Notes: generated by a model not told the origin, from the sequence alone. A stretch of 64,000 bases of DNA from Kitasatospora sp. MAP5-34 (GCF_029894335.1 NZ_JARXZC010000027.1:40903-104902); one strand, 5' to 3'. Positions 6,378-16,973 are shown, counted from the stretch's first letter. Translations and numbers: made by a program.

Positions 6378-9061
6378 CCGAGCCCACCAAGCCCACCGAG
6401 CCCACCAAGCCCACCGATCCCACTGAGCCCACCGAGGCCGATGAGCCCACCGGCCCCGCCACAGCCACCGCAGGAGCGCTGCCCACCCGCGGCCTCCCCG
6501 TCACCGACGTCTCGCTCGTCGTCCTGATCGGTACCACCGGCGCGGGCAAGTCCAGCTTCGCCCGCAGGCACTTCCGGCCGACCCAGGTGGTCTCGTCCGA
6601 CTTCTGCCGGGGGCTGGTCGCCGACGACGAGAACGACCAGTCGGCCTCCGCCGAGGCCTTCGAGGTGCTGCACTACATCGTCGGCAAGCGCCTCGCGGCC
6701 GGCCGCCTCACCGTGGTGGACGCCACGAACGTCCTGCCCGAGGCCCGCAAGCAGTTGATCAAGATCGCCCGGGACCACGACGTGCTCCCGATCGCCATCG
6801 TGCTCGACGTCCCCCCGGCCGTCTGCGCCGAGCGCAACCGCGCCCGGCCGGACCGTCAGCTGCCGCCGCACGTGATTCCCCGCCAGCAGCGCGAGCTGCG
6901 CCGTTCGCTCAGGGGCCTGGAGCGCGAGGGCTTCCGCAAGGTGCACGTCCTGCGTGGCGAGGCCGAGGTGGCCGGTGCCGAGATCGTCATCGAGAAGCGC
7001 TACAACGACCTGCGCCACCTCACCGGCCCGTTCGACATCGTCGGTGACATCCACGGCTGCCGCTCCGAGCTGGAGACCCTGCTGGTCCGGCTCGGCTACA
7101 CCCTCACTCGCGACGACCAGGGCCGCCCGGTCGACGCCGTGCACCCCGCCGGCCGCACCGCCGTCTTCGTCGGCGACCTGGTCGACCGGGGCCCGGACAC
7201 GCCCGGCGTGCTGCGTCTGGTGATGGGGATGGTCGCGGCCGGGCACGCCGTCTGTGTCCCCGGCAACCACGAGAACAAGCTCGGCCGTCAGCTGGACGGC
7301 CGAAAGGTCACCGTCTCGCACGGTCTCCAGGAGTCGCTGGACCAGCTGGCGGCGGAGAGCGAGGAGTTCCGGCTCCAGGTCCGCGAGTTCATGCGCGGCC
7401 TGGTCAGTCACTACCTGCTCGACGGCGGCAACCTGGTGGTCTGCCACGCCGGCCTGCCCGAGAAGTACCACGGCCGCAACTCCGGCCGGGTCCGCTCGCA
7501 CGCGCTCTACGGCGACACCACCGGCGAGACCGACGAGTACGGTCTGCCGGTCCGTTACCCGTGGGCCGAGGAGTACCGGGGCCGAGCCCTGGTGGTGTAC
7601 GGCCACACACCGGTCCCGACCGCGAGCTTCGTCAACAACACCATCTGCCTGGACACCGGCTGTGTCTTCGGCGGCAGCCTCACCGCGCTGCGCTACCCCG
7701 AGCGCGAGCTGGTCGTCGTCGAGGCGGAGCGGGAGTGGTACGCCCCCGTACGCCCGAGGAACGCGGACGCCCCCGGTGCCCGTGAGGGCCGTCCGCTGGA
7801 CCTGGCGGACGTCTCGGGCCGGCGGATCGTCGAGACCAGGCTGCACGGCGCGGTCTCGGTACGGGAGGAGAACGCGGCGGCCGCGCTGGAGGTGATGAGC
7901 CGCTTCGCGCTCGACCCGCGACTGCTCGCCTACCTGCCGCCTACCATGGCGCCGAGCCCGACCTCCCGCCGCGAGGGCTACCTCGAACACCCGGAGGAGG
8001 CGTTCTCCGTCTACCGGGACGAGGGCGTGCGGCACGTCGTCTGCGAGGAGAAGCACATGGGCTCCCGCGCGGTCGTGCTGGTCGCCCGGGACGGCGCCGC
8101 GCTGGAGAAGCGGTTCGGCGTCGAGGGTCCGGGCGCGATCTGGACCAGGACCGGCCGTGCCTTCCTCAGTGACGACGAACTCACCGGCGCGGTGCTGGAG
8201 CGGGTCCGCGCAGCCGCCGAGCGGTCCGGGCTGTTCGAGGAGCTGGCTGCGACCTCCAGCGCCTCCGGCGCGGGCGGTTGGCTGCTGCTCGACGCCGAGC
8301 TGATGCCGTGGTCGCTCAAGGCCGTCGAGCTGCTGCGCCGTCAGTACGCGGCGGTCGGCGCGGCGGCGGGTGCGGCGCTGCCGTCGGTGCTGTCCGCACT
8401 GGAGCAGGCGTCCGGCCGGGGTCTGGACCTCGGCGAACTGACGTCCAGTCAGCGGCAGCGTGCGGCGGACGCCGAGGCGTTCACCGCCGCGTACCGGCGG
8501 TACTGCTGGCCGACCGAGGGCCTGTCGGGTATCCGGCTCGCGCCGTTCCAGGTGCTGGCGGCGGAGGGGGTCAACCTCGCCGTCCGTCCGCATGACGAGC
8601 ACCTGGCCTGGATCGACCGGCTGGTCGCGGCGGACGACGAGCAGGCGCCGATCCTGCAGGCTACGGGCCGTCTGGTGGTCGACACCTCCGACCAGGAGTC
8701 GGTCGCGGCCGGCATCGCCTGGTGGGAGGAGCTGACGGGAGTCGGTGGCGAGGGCATGGTGGTCAAGCCGCTCAGCTCGCTGGCCCGGGGGAACGGCGGG
8801 CAGGGCCGGTTGCTCCAGCCCGGCATCAAGGTCCGTGGCCGGGAGTACCTCCGGATCATCTACGGCCCGGACTACACCCAGCACCTTGACCAGCTCCGGC
8901 AGCGCTTCCTGGGCCACAAGCGGTCTCTCGCCCTGCGCGAGTACGCGCTCGGCCTGGAGGCCCTGGACCGGCTGGCGGGTGGGGAGCCGCTCTGGCGGGT
9001 GCACGAGGCGGTGTTCGCGGTGCTGGCGCTGGAGTCGGAGCCGGTGGACCCACGGCTCTGA
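6374..9061 (+). CDS. pnkp: polynucleotide kinase-phosphatase-ligase (bacterial Pnkp), RNA repair
   Basis: An 895-residue end-healing and sealing enzyme, partner of Hen1. The kinase domain has P-loop GTTGAGKSS (53-61) and SSDFCR shortly after. The metallophosphatase has GDIHGC (about 226), GDLVDRG (about 266) and GNHE (about 296). The C-terminal adenylyltransferase/ligase domain has EEKHMGSRA, with the nucleotidyl-accepting lysine near 560. Kinase and phosphatase heal 5'-OH and 2',3'-cyclic phosphate ends left by ribotoxins; sealing needs Hen1. I start at ATG 6374 because the longer frame from 6188 reads through hen1 codons. The first 20 residues are a PTKPTEPTKPTDPTEPTE repeat encoded by 9-12 bp DNA repeats, not part of the family core. 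Confidence 0.95.
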   Translation: MTEPTKPTEPTKPTDPTEPTEADEPTGPATATAGALPTRGLPVTDVSLVVLIGTTGAGKSSFARRHFRPTQVVSSDFCRGLVADDENDQSASAEAFEVLHYIVGKRLAAGRLTVVDATNVLPEARKQLIKIARDHDVLPIAIVLDVPPAVCAERNRARPDRQLPPHVIPRQQRELRRSLRGLEREGFRKVHVLRGEAEVAGAEIVIEKRYNDLRHLTGPFDIVGDIHGCRSELETLLVRLGYTLTRDDQGRPVDAVHPAGRTAVFVGDLVDRGPDTPGVLRLVMGMVAAGHAVCVPGNHENKLGRQLDGRKVTVSHGLQESLDQLAAESEEFRLQVREFMRGLVSHYLLDGGNLVVCHAGLPEKYHGRNSGRVRSHALYGDTTGETDEYGLPVRYPWAEEYRGRALVVYGHTPVPTASFVNNTICLDTGCVFGGSLTALRYPERELVVVEAEREWYAPVRPRNADAPGAREGRPLDLADVSGRRIVETRLHGAVSVREENAAAALEVMSRFALDPRLLAYLPPTMAPSPTSRREGYLEHPEEAFSVYRDEGVRHVVCEEKHMGSRAVVLVARDGAALEKRFGVEGPGAIWTRTGRAFLSDDELTGAVLERVRAAAERSGLFEELAATSSASGAGGWLLLDAELMPWSLKAVELLRRQYAAVGAAAGAALPSVLSALEQASGRGLDLGELTSSQRQRAADAEAFTAAYRRYCWPTEGLSGIRLAPFQVLAAEGVNLAVRPHDEHLAWIDRLVAADDEQAPILQATGRLVVDTSDQESVAAGIAWWEELTGVGGEGMVVKPLSSLARGNGGQGRLLQPGIKVRGREYLRIIYGPDYTQHLDQLRQRFLGHKRSLALREYALGLEALDRLAGGEPLWRVHEAVFAVLALESEPVDPRL

Positions 9062-9089
9062 GGCGGCACTGGCGGGGGCTGGAATTGGG

Positions 9090-9124
9090 GGTGCATATAA
9101 ATTCGGAGTGTCGTATATAATTCC
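9090..9124 (+). promoter_or_regulatory. putative ARG box (ArgR operator) of argF
   Basis: An AT-rich island in GC-rich DNA. TGCATATAAATTCG at 9092-9105 matches the ARG-box core TGmATwwwwATkCA at 13 of 14 positions. A second AT-rich stretch, TCGTATATAATTCC at 9111-9124, is 19 bp away centre to centre but matches poorly. It lies 48 nt before the argF start. Confidence 0.65.
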
Positions 9125-9171
9125 CGTCTCAGTGTCCCCCGTCAGTGTCCCCGCCACCCCAGGAGCCCGGC

Positions 9172-10173
9172 ATGGCTTTCAACCTCCGGAACAGGCACTT
9201 CCTCAAGGAGCTCGACTTCACTCCGCAGGAGTTCCGCTTCCTGCTGGATCTCTCCGCGCAGCTCAAGGCAGCCAAGTACGCCGGGACCGAGCAGCAGCGG
9301 CTGCGCGGCAAGAACATCGCGTTGATCTTCGAGAAGACCTCCACCCGCACCCGCTGCGCGTTCGAGGTGGCCGCCCACGACCAGGGCGCGAACACCACGT
9401 ACCTCGACCCGTCCGGCTCGCAGATGGGTCACAAGGAGTCGGCCAAGGACACCGCCCGCGTCCTCGGCCGGATGTTCGACGGCATCGAGTACCGGGGGCA
9501 CGGCCAGCAGGTCGTGGAGGAGCTGGCCGCCCACGCGGGCGTCCCGGTCTGGAACGGTCTCACCGACGAGTGGCACCCGACCCAGATGCTGGCGGACATC
9601 CTGACCATCCAGGAGCACAGCGCCAAGCCGCTGGAGCAGGTCACGCTCGCCTACCTCGGCGACGCCCGTTGCAACACCGGCAACTCGCTGCTCGTCACCG
9701 GCGCCCTGCTCGGGCTGGACATCCGGATCGTCGCGCCCGAGCAGCTCTGGCCCGCCGCCGAGGTGCGGAAGGCGGCCGAGGTGCTGGCCGAGACCACCGG
9801 GGCCCGGATCACCCTCACCGAGGACGTCGCCGCCGGGGTGGCCGGTGCCGACTTCCTCTACACCGACGTCTGGGTCTCGATGGGCGAGCCCAAGGACGTC
9901 TGGGCCGAGCGGATCTCGCTGCTGAAGCCGTACCAGGTCTCGATGGAGACCGTCCGGGCGACGGGCAACCCGGCCGTGAAGTTCCTGCACTGCCTGCCGG
10001 CCTTCCACGACCTCGGTACCGAGATCGGCCGCCAGATGCACGAGGTCACCGGGATGTCGGAGCTGGAGGTCACCGACGAGGTGTTCGAGTCCGCGCACTC
10101 GGTGGTCTTCGACCAGGCGGAGAACCGGCTGCACACCATCAAGGCCGTGCTGGTCGCCACCCTGGGCTCATAA
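9172..10173 (+). CDS. argF: ornithine carbamoyltransferase
   Basis: Condenses ornithine and carbamoyl phosphate to citrulline in arginine synthesis. The 333-residue protein carries the carbamoyl-phosphate motif STRTRCAFE (about 53-61), HPTQMLADILT, and the ornithine-binding FLHCLPAFHD near residue 270. ATG 9172 follows AGGAG at a 6-nt spacing and gives the usual MAFNLRNRHFLKELDFT start; an upstream in-frame start at 9145 would add nine atypical residues. The gene is not next to other arg genes. A putative ARG box lies in front of it, so ArgR repression is likely. An ArcB-type catabolic role is possible but the ARG box favours biosynthesis. Confidence 0.94.
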   Translation: MAFNLRNRHFLKELDFTPQEFRFLLDLSAQLKAAKYAGTEQQRLRGKNIALIFEKTSTRTRCAFEVAAHDQGANTTYLDPSGSQMGHKESAKDTARVLGRMFDGIEYRGHGQQVVEELAAHAGVPVWNGLTDEWHPTQMLADILTIQEHSAKPLEQVTLAYLGDARCNTGNSLLVTGALLGLDIRIVAPEQLWPAAEVRKAAEVLAETTGARITLTEDVAAGVAGADFLYTDVWVSMGEPKDVWAERISLLKPYQVSMETVRATGNPAVKFLHCLPAFHDLGTEIGRQMHEVTGMSELEVTDEVFESAHSVVFDQAENRLHTIKAVLVATLGS

Positions 10174-10458
10174 CGGCCTGTGTGCTCGGAAGCTGACGTC
10201 CACGCAGGCCACCCGGTCGGCCGCGCCGTGCGCGCCCGCCGGTGGGCCGGCGTGCAGGACGATCGAGTGGGCCTCGCCGGGCCGGAAGGCCCAGGCCGCG
10301 GCCGTGTGCGCCGAGCCGGTGCCCTGGTCGTCCGTACGGAGTGTCAGTCGTAGCCCGTTGTGCTCGTTCGCATAGGCCGGGGAGCGGGAAGGGCATCGGA
10401 TCGGACCTCTCGGAGGGCGGCTGGTGACACCGCCCACCGTTACTGTCCGGCCGCTCAC
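10168..10458 (-). pseudogene. truncated relic, possibly of a 2-oxoglutarate-dependent hydroxylase
   Basis: A minus-strand frame of 96 codons that overlaps the argF stop by 6 nt. From about codon 30 onward the third positions are nearly all G/C (NEHNGLRLTLRTDDQGTGSAHTAAAWAFRPGEAHSI... then DRVACVDVSF), which marks real former coding sequence. The segment before it lacks this bias, so the 5' part seems lost. The pattern RLxLxTD...RPGE...H...DRVxxxVDV loosely resembles the C-terminus of aspartyl/asparaginyl- or proline-hydroxylase-type enzymes, but the metal ligands are not clear. The family call is tentative; the coding-relic call is firmer. Confidence 0.4.
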
Positions 10459-10572
10459 GCGATGCGAGGCCGTGCCAGGAGGTCACTCTCAAGAGGCGCG
10501 GATCGACGAATCGAAACGGACGGTCGGAAGGGCATGCCTGACGCCACGCGCGCGTAGGCATGCACTATGGTT

Positions 10573-10590
10573 TATCTCGACATCGAGATA
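10573..10590. promoter_or_regulatory. palindromic operator 1 upstream of acnA
   Basis: Perfect palindrome TATCTCGACATCGAGATA (8-bp arms, CA spacer). It is part of a 26-bp segment repeated 34 bp downstream with few changes. Probably a repressor site for acnA. Confidence 0.7.
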
Positions 10591-10606
10591 ACTCCGCGCT
10601 ATGGTT

Positions 10607-10624
10607 TATCTTGACATCAAGATA
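10607..10624. promoter_or_regulatory. palindromic operator 2 upstream of acnA
   Basis: Perfect palindrome TATCTTGACATCAAGATA, the same design as operator 1 with compensating changes in both arms. It contains TTGACA (10611-10616), which could be a -35 hexamer, so a bound regulator would block it. The form resembles MarR-family sites; TamR, which controls aconitase in Streptomyces coelicolor, is the candidate I would test first. Confidence 0.7.
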
Positions 10625-10663
10625 CTTACCGAGAGGCACACGCGCACGGTCAAGGCACTGAGC

Positions 10664-10682
10664 CTAACTAAGGCTTACCTTA
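10664..10682 (+). promoter_or_regulatory. iron-box-like site (DtxR/DmdR/IdeR type) upstream of acnA
   Basis: CTAACTAAGGCTTACCTTA agrees with the DtxR-family consensus TWAGGTWAGSCTWACCTWA at 16 of 19 positions, mismatching only in the first five. It lies 53 nt before the acnA start. Confidence 0.55.
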
Positions 10683-10735
10683 CCATCGGCCTCGCGAAGC
10701 ACCTCAAGCACGAAGCACCCAAGAAGGAGTCAGTC

Positions 10736-13381
<2,646 letters not shown>

Positions 13382-13397
13382 GCCTCGTAGCCTCGTA
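13382..13397. repeat. 8-bp tandem duplication at the acnA stop
   Basis: GCCTCGTA repeated twice directly after the TGA of acnA. Confidence 0.7.
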
Positions 13398-13404
13398 GCC
13401 ACGG

Positions 13405-13450
13405 CGGCCGGGCCGTCCCACCCCCGCAGGGGGGAGGGGCGGCCCGGCCG
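13405..13450 (+). terminator. acnA terminator
   Basis: 11-bp inverted repeat CGGCCGGGCCG (13405-13415) and CGGCCCGGCCG (13440-13450) around a G/C-rich inner hairpin, followed by TCTTCGT. Confidence 0.75.
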
Positions 13451-13471
13451 TCTTCGTGCTACCACGGAGGT

Positions 13472-14098
13472 ATGAGGACTGATCCGTGGGCGCTGATCCA
13501 CGCCGAGCGCCGGGCCCTGCTCGTGGACGTGGAACCGTTGACGCCCCAGCAGTGGGCGACCCCCTCGCTCTGCGCGGGGCGGACGGTCCGTGACACGCTC
13601 GCGCACCTGACGGCCACCGCGCGGATGACCCCTCCAGGTTTCTTCCTGAAGATGGCTCGGGCGGGTTTCCGGTTCGAGGTGATGACCGCCCGGGAGATCG
13701 CCGAGCTGACGGCCGGGACGTCCCAGGACACGCTGGACCGCTTCGCCGAACAGCTGACCTCGACCGGCCACCCGCCGGGCCCGGACGAGAGCTGGCTGGG
13801 CGAGACCGTCGTCCACGCCGAGGACATCCGCCGCCCGCTGGGGATCGCGCACAGCTACCCCGCCGAGGCACTGACGCGCTGCGCCGACTTCTACCGGCGT
13901 TCCAACCTGCTGATGGGCGGCAAGCGCCGGGTCGCCGGGCTGACCCTGCGGGCGACCGACACCGGCTGGTCGGCGGGGAGCGGGCCCGAGGTCGCGGGGC
14001 CGATGCTCCCGTTGCTGCTCGCGATCACCGGCCGGGGGGCAGGGCTCACCGAGCTCACGGGGGAGGGCCTGCCCACGCTCGCCTCCCGGATGGGGTGA
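13472..14098 (+). CDS. maleylpyruvate isomerase family mycothiol-dependent enzyme (DinB fold)
   Basis: A 208-residue protein beginning DPWALIHAERRALLVDVEPLTPQQWATPSLCAGRTVRDTLAHLTATAR, the conserved opening of the TIGR03083-type mycothiol-dependent maleylpyruvate isomerase family: a four-helix DinB fold whose metal-binding histidines sit in LAHL and in VHAEDIRRPLG, followed by a small C-terminal domain (GLTLRATDTGWSAG...). Actual substrates of most members are unknown; they act with mycothiol as cofactor. GGAGG lies only 1 nt before ATG 13472, unusually close, yet there is no better in-frame start. It converges with pepN; a G/C hairpin separates them. Confidence 0.82.
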   Translation: MRTDPWALIHAERRALLVDVEPLTPQQWATPSLCAGRTVRDTLAHLTATARMTPPGFFLKMARAGFRFEVMTAREIAELTAGTSQDTLDRFAEQLTSTGHPPGPDESWLGETVVHAEDIRRPLGIAHSYPAEALTRCADFYRRSNLLMGGKRRVAGLTLRATDTGWSAGSGPEVAGPMLPLLLAITGRGAGLTELTGEGLPTLASRMG

Positions 14099-14125
14099 CC
14101 TAAGAGCGTCCGCCGGTAGGGGGCT

Positions 14126-14155
14126 GGGGGCGCGGGGCAGAGCCCCACGCCCCCC
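14126..14155. terminator. bidirectional terminator between convergent genes
   Basis: Inverted repeat GGGGGCGcGGGGC / GCCCCaCGCCCCC with a 4-nt loop, followed by TTTGGG; serves the isomerase-like gene (plus) and pepN (minus). Confidence 0.7.
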
Positions 14156-14172
14156 TTTGGGCTGACCAGCCG

Positions 14173-16734
14173 TCAGGCCCGGTCGCAGGCCTGTGCGCGC
14201 AGGGCGCGGGCGAGGTCGTCCCGGCCTTCCAGGACCAGGCGGCGCAGGGCGGGGGCCGCCTGCTGGTGGTCCGCCAGCCAGCCGTCGGCGGCGGCCAGCG
14301 TCTGCTCGTTCGTCTGCAGGCGCGGGAAGAAGCCGCCGACGATCTTCATGGCGATCTCGATGCTGCGCTGCGCCCAGACGGTCTCCAGCAGCTCGAAGTA
14401 CCCGGCCGTGTAACCGGCCGTCAGCTCACGCTGGTTCGGCTGCGCGAAGCCCGCGATCTCTGCCTCCACCAGCGCGTTGGGCAGCTCGTCCGAGTCGATC
14501 ACCGCCGACCAGGCGGCGGCCTTGGCCTCGGCGGTCGGCACTGCGGCGAGGCAGTGCGTCAGGTGCTGCTTGCCGCTGGCGGTGTTGTCGCGGTCCAGCT
14601 CGGCCCGCAGCTCCGCCGGGTTCGCCTCGCCGGAGCAGGCCAGGGTCAGCCAGAGCTCCCAGCGCAGCTCCTGGTCGATCTTCAGGCCGTCGATCCTGGC
14701 GGTGCCCGCCAGCAGGCCCTTGACCAGCTGCAGGTGCTCGGCGCCGGAGGCGGTGTGAGCCAGGAACCGGGCCCAGGCCAGCTGGTGGTCACTGCCCGGC
14801 TCGGCGGCGCGCAGCTCGCGCAGCGCGCCCTCGGCGAGCAACCGGCCGCCCTCGGCCCGCCGGTCGGGGTCGGCGTAGAGGTCCAGCGCGCCCTTGGCCT
14901 GCTGGTGCAGCGACTGCAGGACGCCGATCTGCGACTCCGACCCGGCGAAGCTCTCCACCAGGGCGAGGTAGTCGCGGGCCGGCATCACGCCGTCCCGGGT
15001 CAGGTTCCAGACGGCGGACCAGGTGAGGGCGCGGGCCAGCGGGTCGGTGATGCTGCCGAGGGAGGACCGCAGGGTCTCCAGCGAGTGGTCGTCGAAGCGG
15101 ATCTTGCAGTACGTCAGGTCGTCGTCGTTGAGCAGCACCAGCGCGGGCCGGGGCAGCCCGGCGAGCTCGGTGACGACCGTACGGGGGCCGGTCACGTCCA
15201 GCTCGACCCGGTGGGTGCGGACCAGCGAACCGTCGGCGTCCCGGTCGTAGAAGCCGATCGCCAGGCGGTGCGGACGCGGCGTGCCGCCGTCCTGGCCCAC
15301 GGCGAACTCGGTGATCCGGTCCTCGGAGTCCACGGTGACCTGCGGGGTGAGCAGGTTGACCCCGGAGGTCTGCAGCCAGGCGGCGGACCAGGCGGTGAGG
15401 TCGCGCCCGCTGGTCTCCTCCAGCGCGCCGAGCAGATCGCCGAGCACAGTGTTCCCGAACGCGTGCCGCTTGAAGTACTGCCGGACACCGTCGAAGAACG
15501 CGTCCCGCCCGACGTACGCCACCAGTTGCTTGAGCACCGAGGCGCCCTTGGCGTAGGTGATGCCGTCGAAGTTGAGCTTGGCGTCCTCCAGGTCACGGAT
15601 GTCGGCCGTGATCGGGTGGGTGGTGGGGAACTGGTCCTGCCGGTAGGCCCACGCCTTCCGCCGGTTGGCGAAGGTGATCCAGGCCGACTGGTACTTGGTG
15701 GCCGCGACCTGCGAGTACGAGCCCATGAAGTCGGCGAAGGACTCCTTCAGCCACAGGTCGTCCCACCACTTCATGGTGACCAGGTCGCCGAACCACATGT
15801 GCGCCATCTCGTGCAGGATGACGTTGGCCCGGCCCTCGTACGCCGCCTCGGTGACCTTGGAGCGGAAGACGAACTCCTCGCGGAAGGTCACGCAGCCGGG
15901 GTTCTCCATCGCGCCGATGTTGTACTCGGGCACGAAGCACTGGTCGTACTTGCCGAAGGGGTAGGGGTAGTCGAACTCCTCGTGGAAGTAGTCCAGCCCC
16001 TGCTTGGTGACGGTGAGGATCTCGTCCGCGTCGAAGTGCGGCGCCAGCGACCTGCGGCAGGTCGCGGCGAGCGGGATCTCCAGCGTGCTGCCGTCGGCGA
16101 GCTTGCGGCTGTAGTGGTCACGCACCACGTGGTACGGGCCGGCCACCACGGCGGTGAGGTAGCTGGAGATCGGCTGGGTCGGCGCGAACTGCCAGACCCG
16201 GACGTCGCCTTCGGCGTCCACGGACTCGTGCACGGAGTTGGCGTAAACGTCCCAGGCGGCCGGCGCGGTCACCGTGAAGGTGAAGGGCGCCTTCAGGTCC
16301 GGCTGCTCGAAGGCGGCGAACACCCGCCGGGCGTCGGCCGGTTCGAGGTGGGTGTAGAGGTAGGTCTCGCCGTCGGTCGGGTCGACGAAGCGGTGCAGCC
16401 CCTGGCCCGTCCGGCTGTACGCGCAGTCCGCCTCGATCACCAGGACGTTCCGCTCGGCGAGCCCTTCGACGGTCACCCGGGAGCCGTCGAAGACCAGTGC
16501 CGGGTCGAGGTCGCGCCCGTTCAGGCTGACCGCGCGCACGGTGGGCGCGAGCAGGTCGACGAAGGTGGCCGAGCCCGAAGCGGAGCTGCGGAACTCGATG
16601 GTGGTGGTGGACCTGAAGGTGGCCGCTGCCGGATCCTCGGCGGAGGCCACGTCGAGCTGGACGCGGTAGCCGTCCACGGCGAGGATGTCGGCCCGCTGCT
16701 GGGCTTCGTCGCGGCTCAGGTTCTTACCCGGCAC
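14173..16734 (-). CDS. pepN: aminopeptidase N (M1 family zinc metallopeptidase)
   Basis: Cytoplasmic broad-specificity aminopeptidase that trims peptides from the N-terminus; 853 residues, the usual actinobacterial length. The substrate-binding GAMEN motif (IGAMENPGCVTF, near 275) and the zinc site HEMAHMWFGDLVTMKWWDDLWLKESF (HExxH at about 305-309, third ligand E about 18 residues later) are intact. GTG 16734 is chosen because AAAGGAG precedes it by about 8 nt and VPGKNLSRDEAQQRADIL is the family start; the longer frame to 16905 would run over the neighbouring promoter region. Divergent from the Rv2466c-like gene. Confidence 0.95.
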   Translation of the reverse strand: MPGKNLSRDEAQQRADILAVDGYRVQLDVASAEDPAAATFRSTTTIEFRSSASGSATFVDLLAPTVRAVSLNGRDLDPALVFDGSRVTVEGLAERNVLVIEADCAYSRTGQGLHRFVDPTDGETYLYTHLEPADARRVFAAFEQPDLKAPFTFTVTAPAAWDVYANSVHESVDAEGDVRVWQFAPTQPISSYLTAVVAGPYHVVRDHYSRKLADGSTLEIPLAATCRRSLAPHFDADEILTVTKQGLDYFHEEFDYPYPFGKYDQCFVPEYNIGAMENPGCVTFREEFVFRSKVTEAAYEGRANVILHEMAHMWFGDLVTMKWWDDLWLKESFADFMGSYSQVAATKYQSAWITFANRRKAWAYRQDQFPTTHPITADIRDLEDAKLNFDGITYAKGASVLKQLVAYVGRDAFFDGVRQYFKRHAFGNTVLGDLLGALEETSGRDLTAWSAAWLQTSGVNLLTPQVTVDSEDRITEFAVGQDGGTPRPHRLAIGFYDRDADGSLVRTHRVELDVTGPRTVVTELAGLPRPALVLLNDDDLTYCKIRFDDHSLETLRSSLGSITDPLARALTWSAVWNLTRDGVMPARDYLALVESFAGSESQIGVLQSLHQQAKGALDLYADPDRRAEGGRLLAEGALRELRAAEPGSDHQLAWARFLAHTASGAEHLQLVKGLLAGTARIDGLKIDQELRWELWLTLACSGEANPAELRAELDRDNTASGKQHLTHCLAAVPTAEAKAAAWSAVIDSDELPNALVEAEIAGFAQPNQRELTAGYTAGYFELLETVWAQRSIEIAMKIVGGFFPRLQTNEQTLAAADGWLADHQQAAPALRRLVLEGRDDLARALRAQACDRA

Positions 16735-16865
16735 GGGCGGTACTCCTTTGTCCGGCGCGCACGCTGTGATCTGCGGTGGGGTTGAGCGGTGGGAGGTTTT
16801 CCCGCAGCATCCTTTCACGCACCGCAGGCCGTGCCATTGCACCTGTTCGGCTGTTCCGCCGGTCC

Positions 16866-16891
16866 GGAATGCGGGCCGCGCCCGTGGCGTT
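16866..16891 (+). promoter_or_regulatory. putative sigma-R (SigR/SigH) promoter
   Basis: GGAAT (16866-16870), exactly 18 nt, then GTT (16889-16891): the full consensus for the actinobacterial thiol-stress sigma factor. The transcript would begin near 16898 and run into the thiol oxidoreductase gene. Confidence 0.75.
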
Positions 16892-16892
16892 A

Positions 16893-16906
16893 GTTGCTGA
16901 AGCAAC
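16893..16906. promoter_or_regulatory. palindrome at the predicted transcription start
   Basis: GTTGCT-GA-AGCAAC, perfect 6-bp arms, immediately after the putative sigma-R -10 element. It may be an operator or may be coincidental. Confidence 0.4.
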
Positions 16907-16955
16907 AGCCCGTTCGTACCGACAGCCCGTTCGTACCGACAGCCCGTTCGTACCG
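16905..16955. repeat. three copies of a 17-bp tandem repeat in a 5' UTR
   Basis: ACAGCCCGTTCGTACCG occurs three times without a change (16905, 16922, 16939), between the predicted transcription start and the ribosome-binding site. Confidence 0.9.
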
Positions 16956-16973
16956 ACAGAAGGACGCAGTCAC

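Noticed and set aside
9111..9124. Second full ARG box upstream of argF
   Set aside because: AT-rich and well spaced, but the left half does not match TGmAT; at best a half site.
10601..10735. N-terminal extension of AcnA from ATG 10601
   Set aside because: It would translate operator 2 and the iron-box-like site. GTG 10736 has a good ribosome-binding site and the normal family start.
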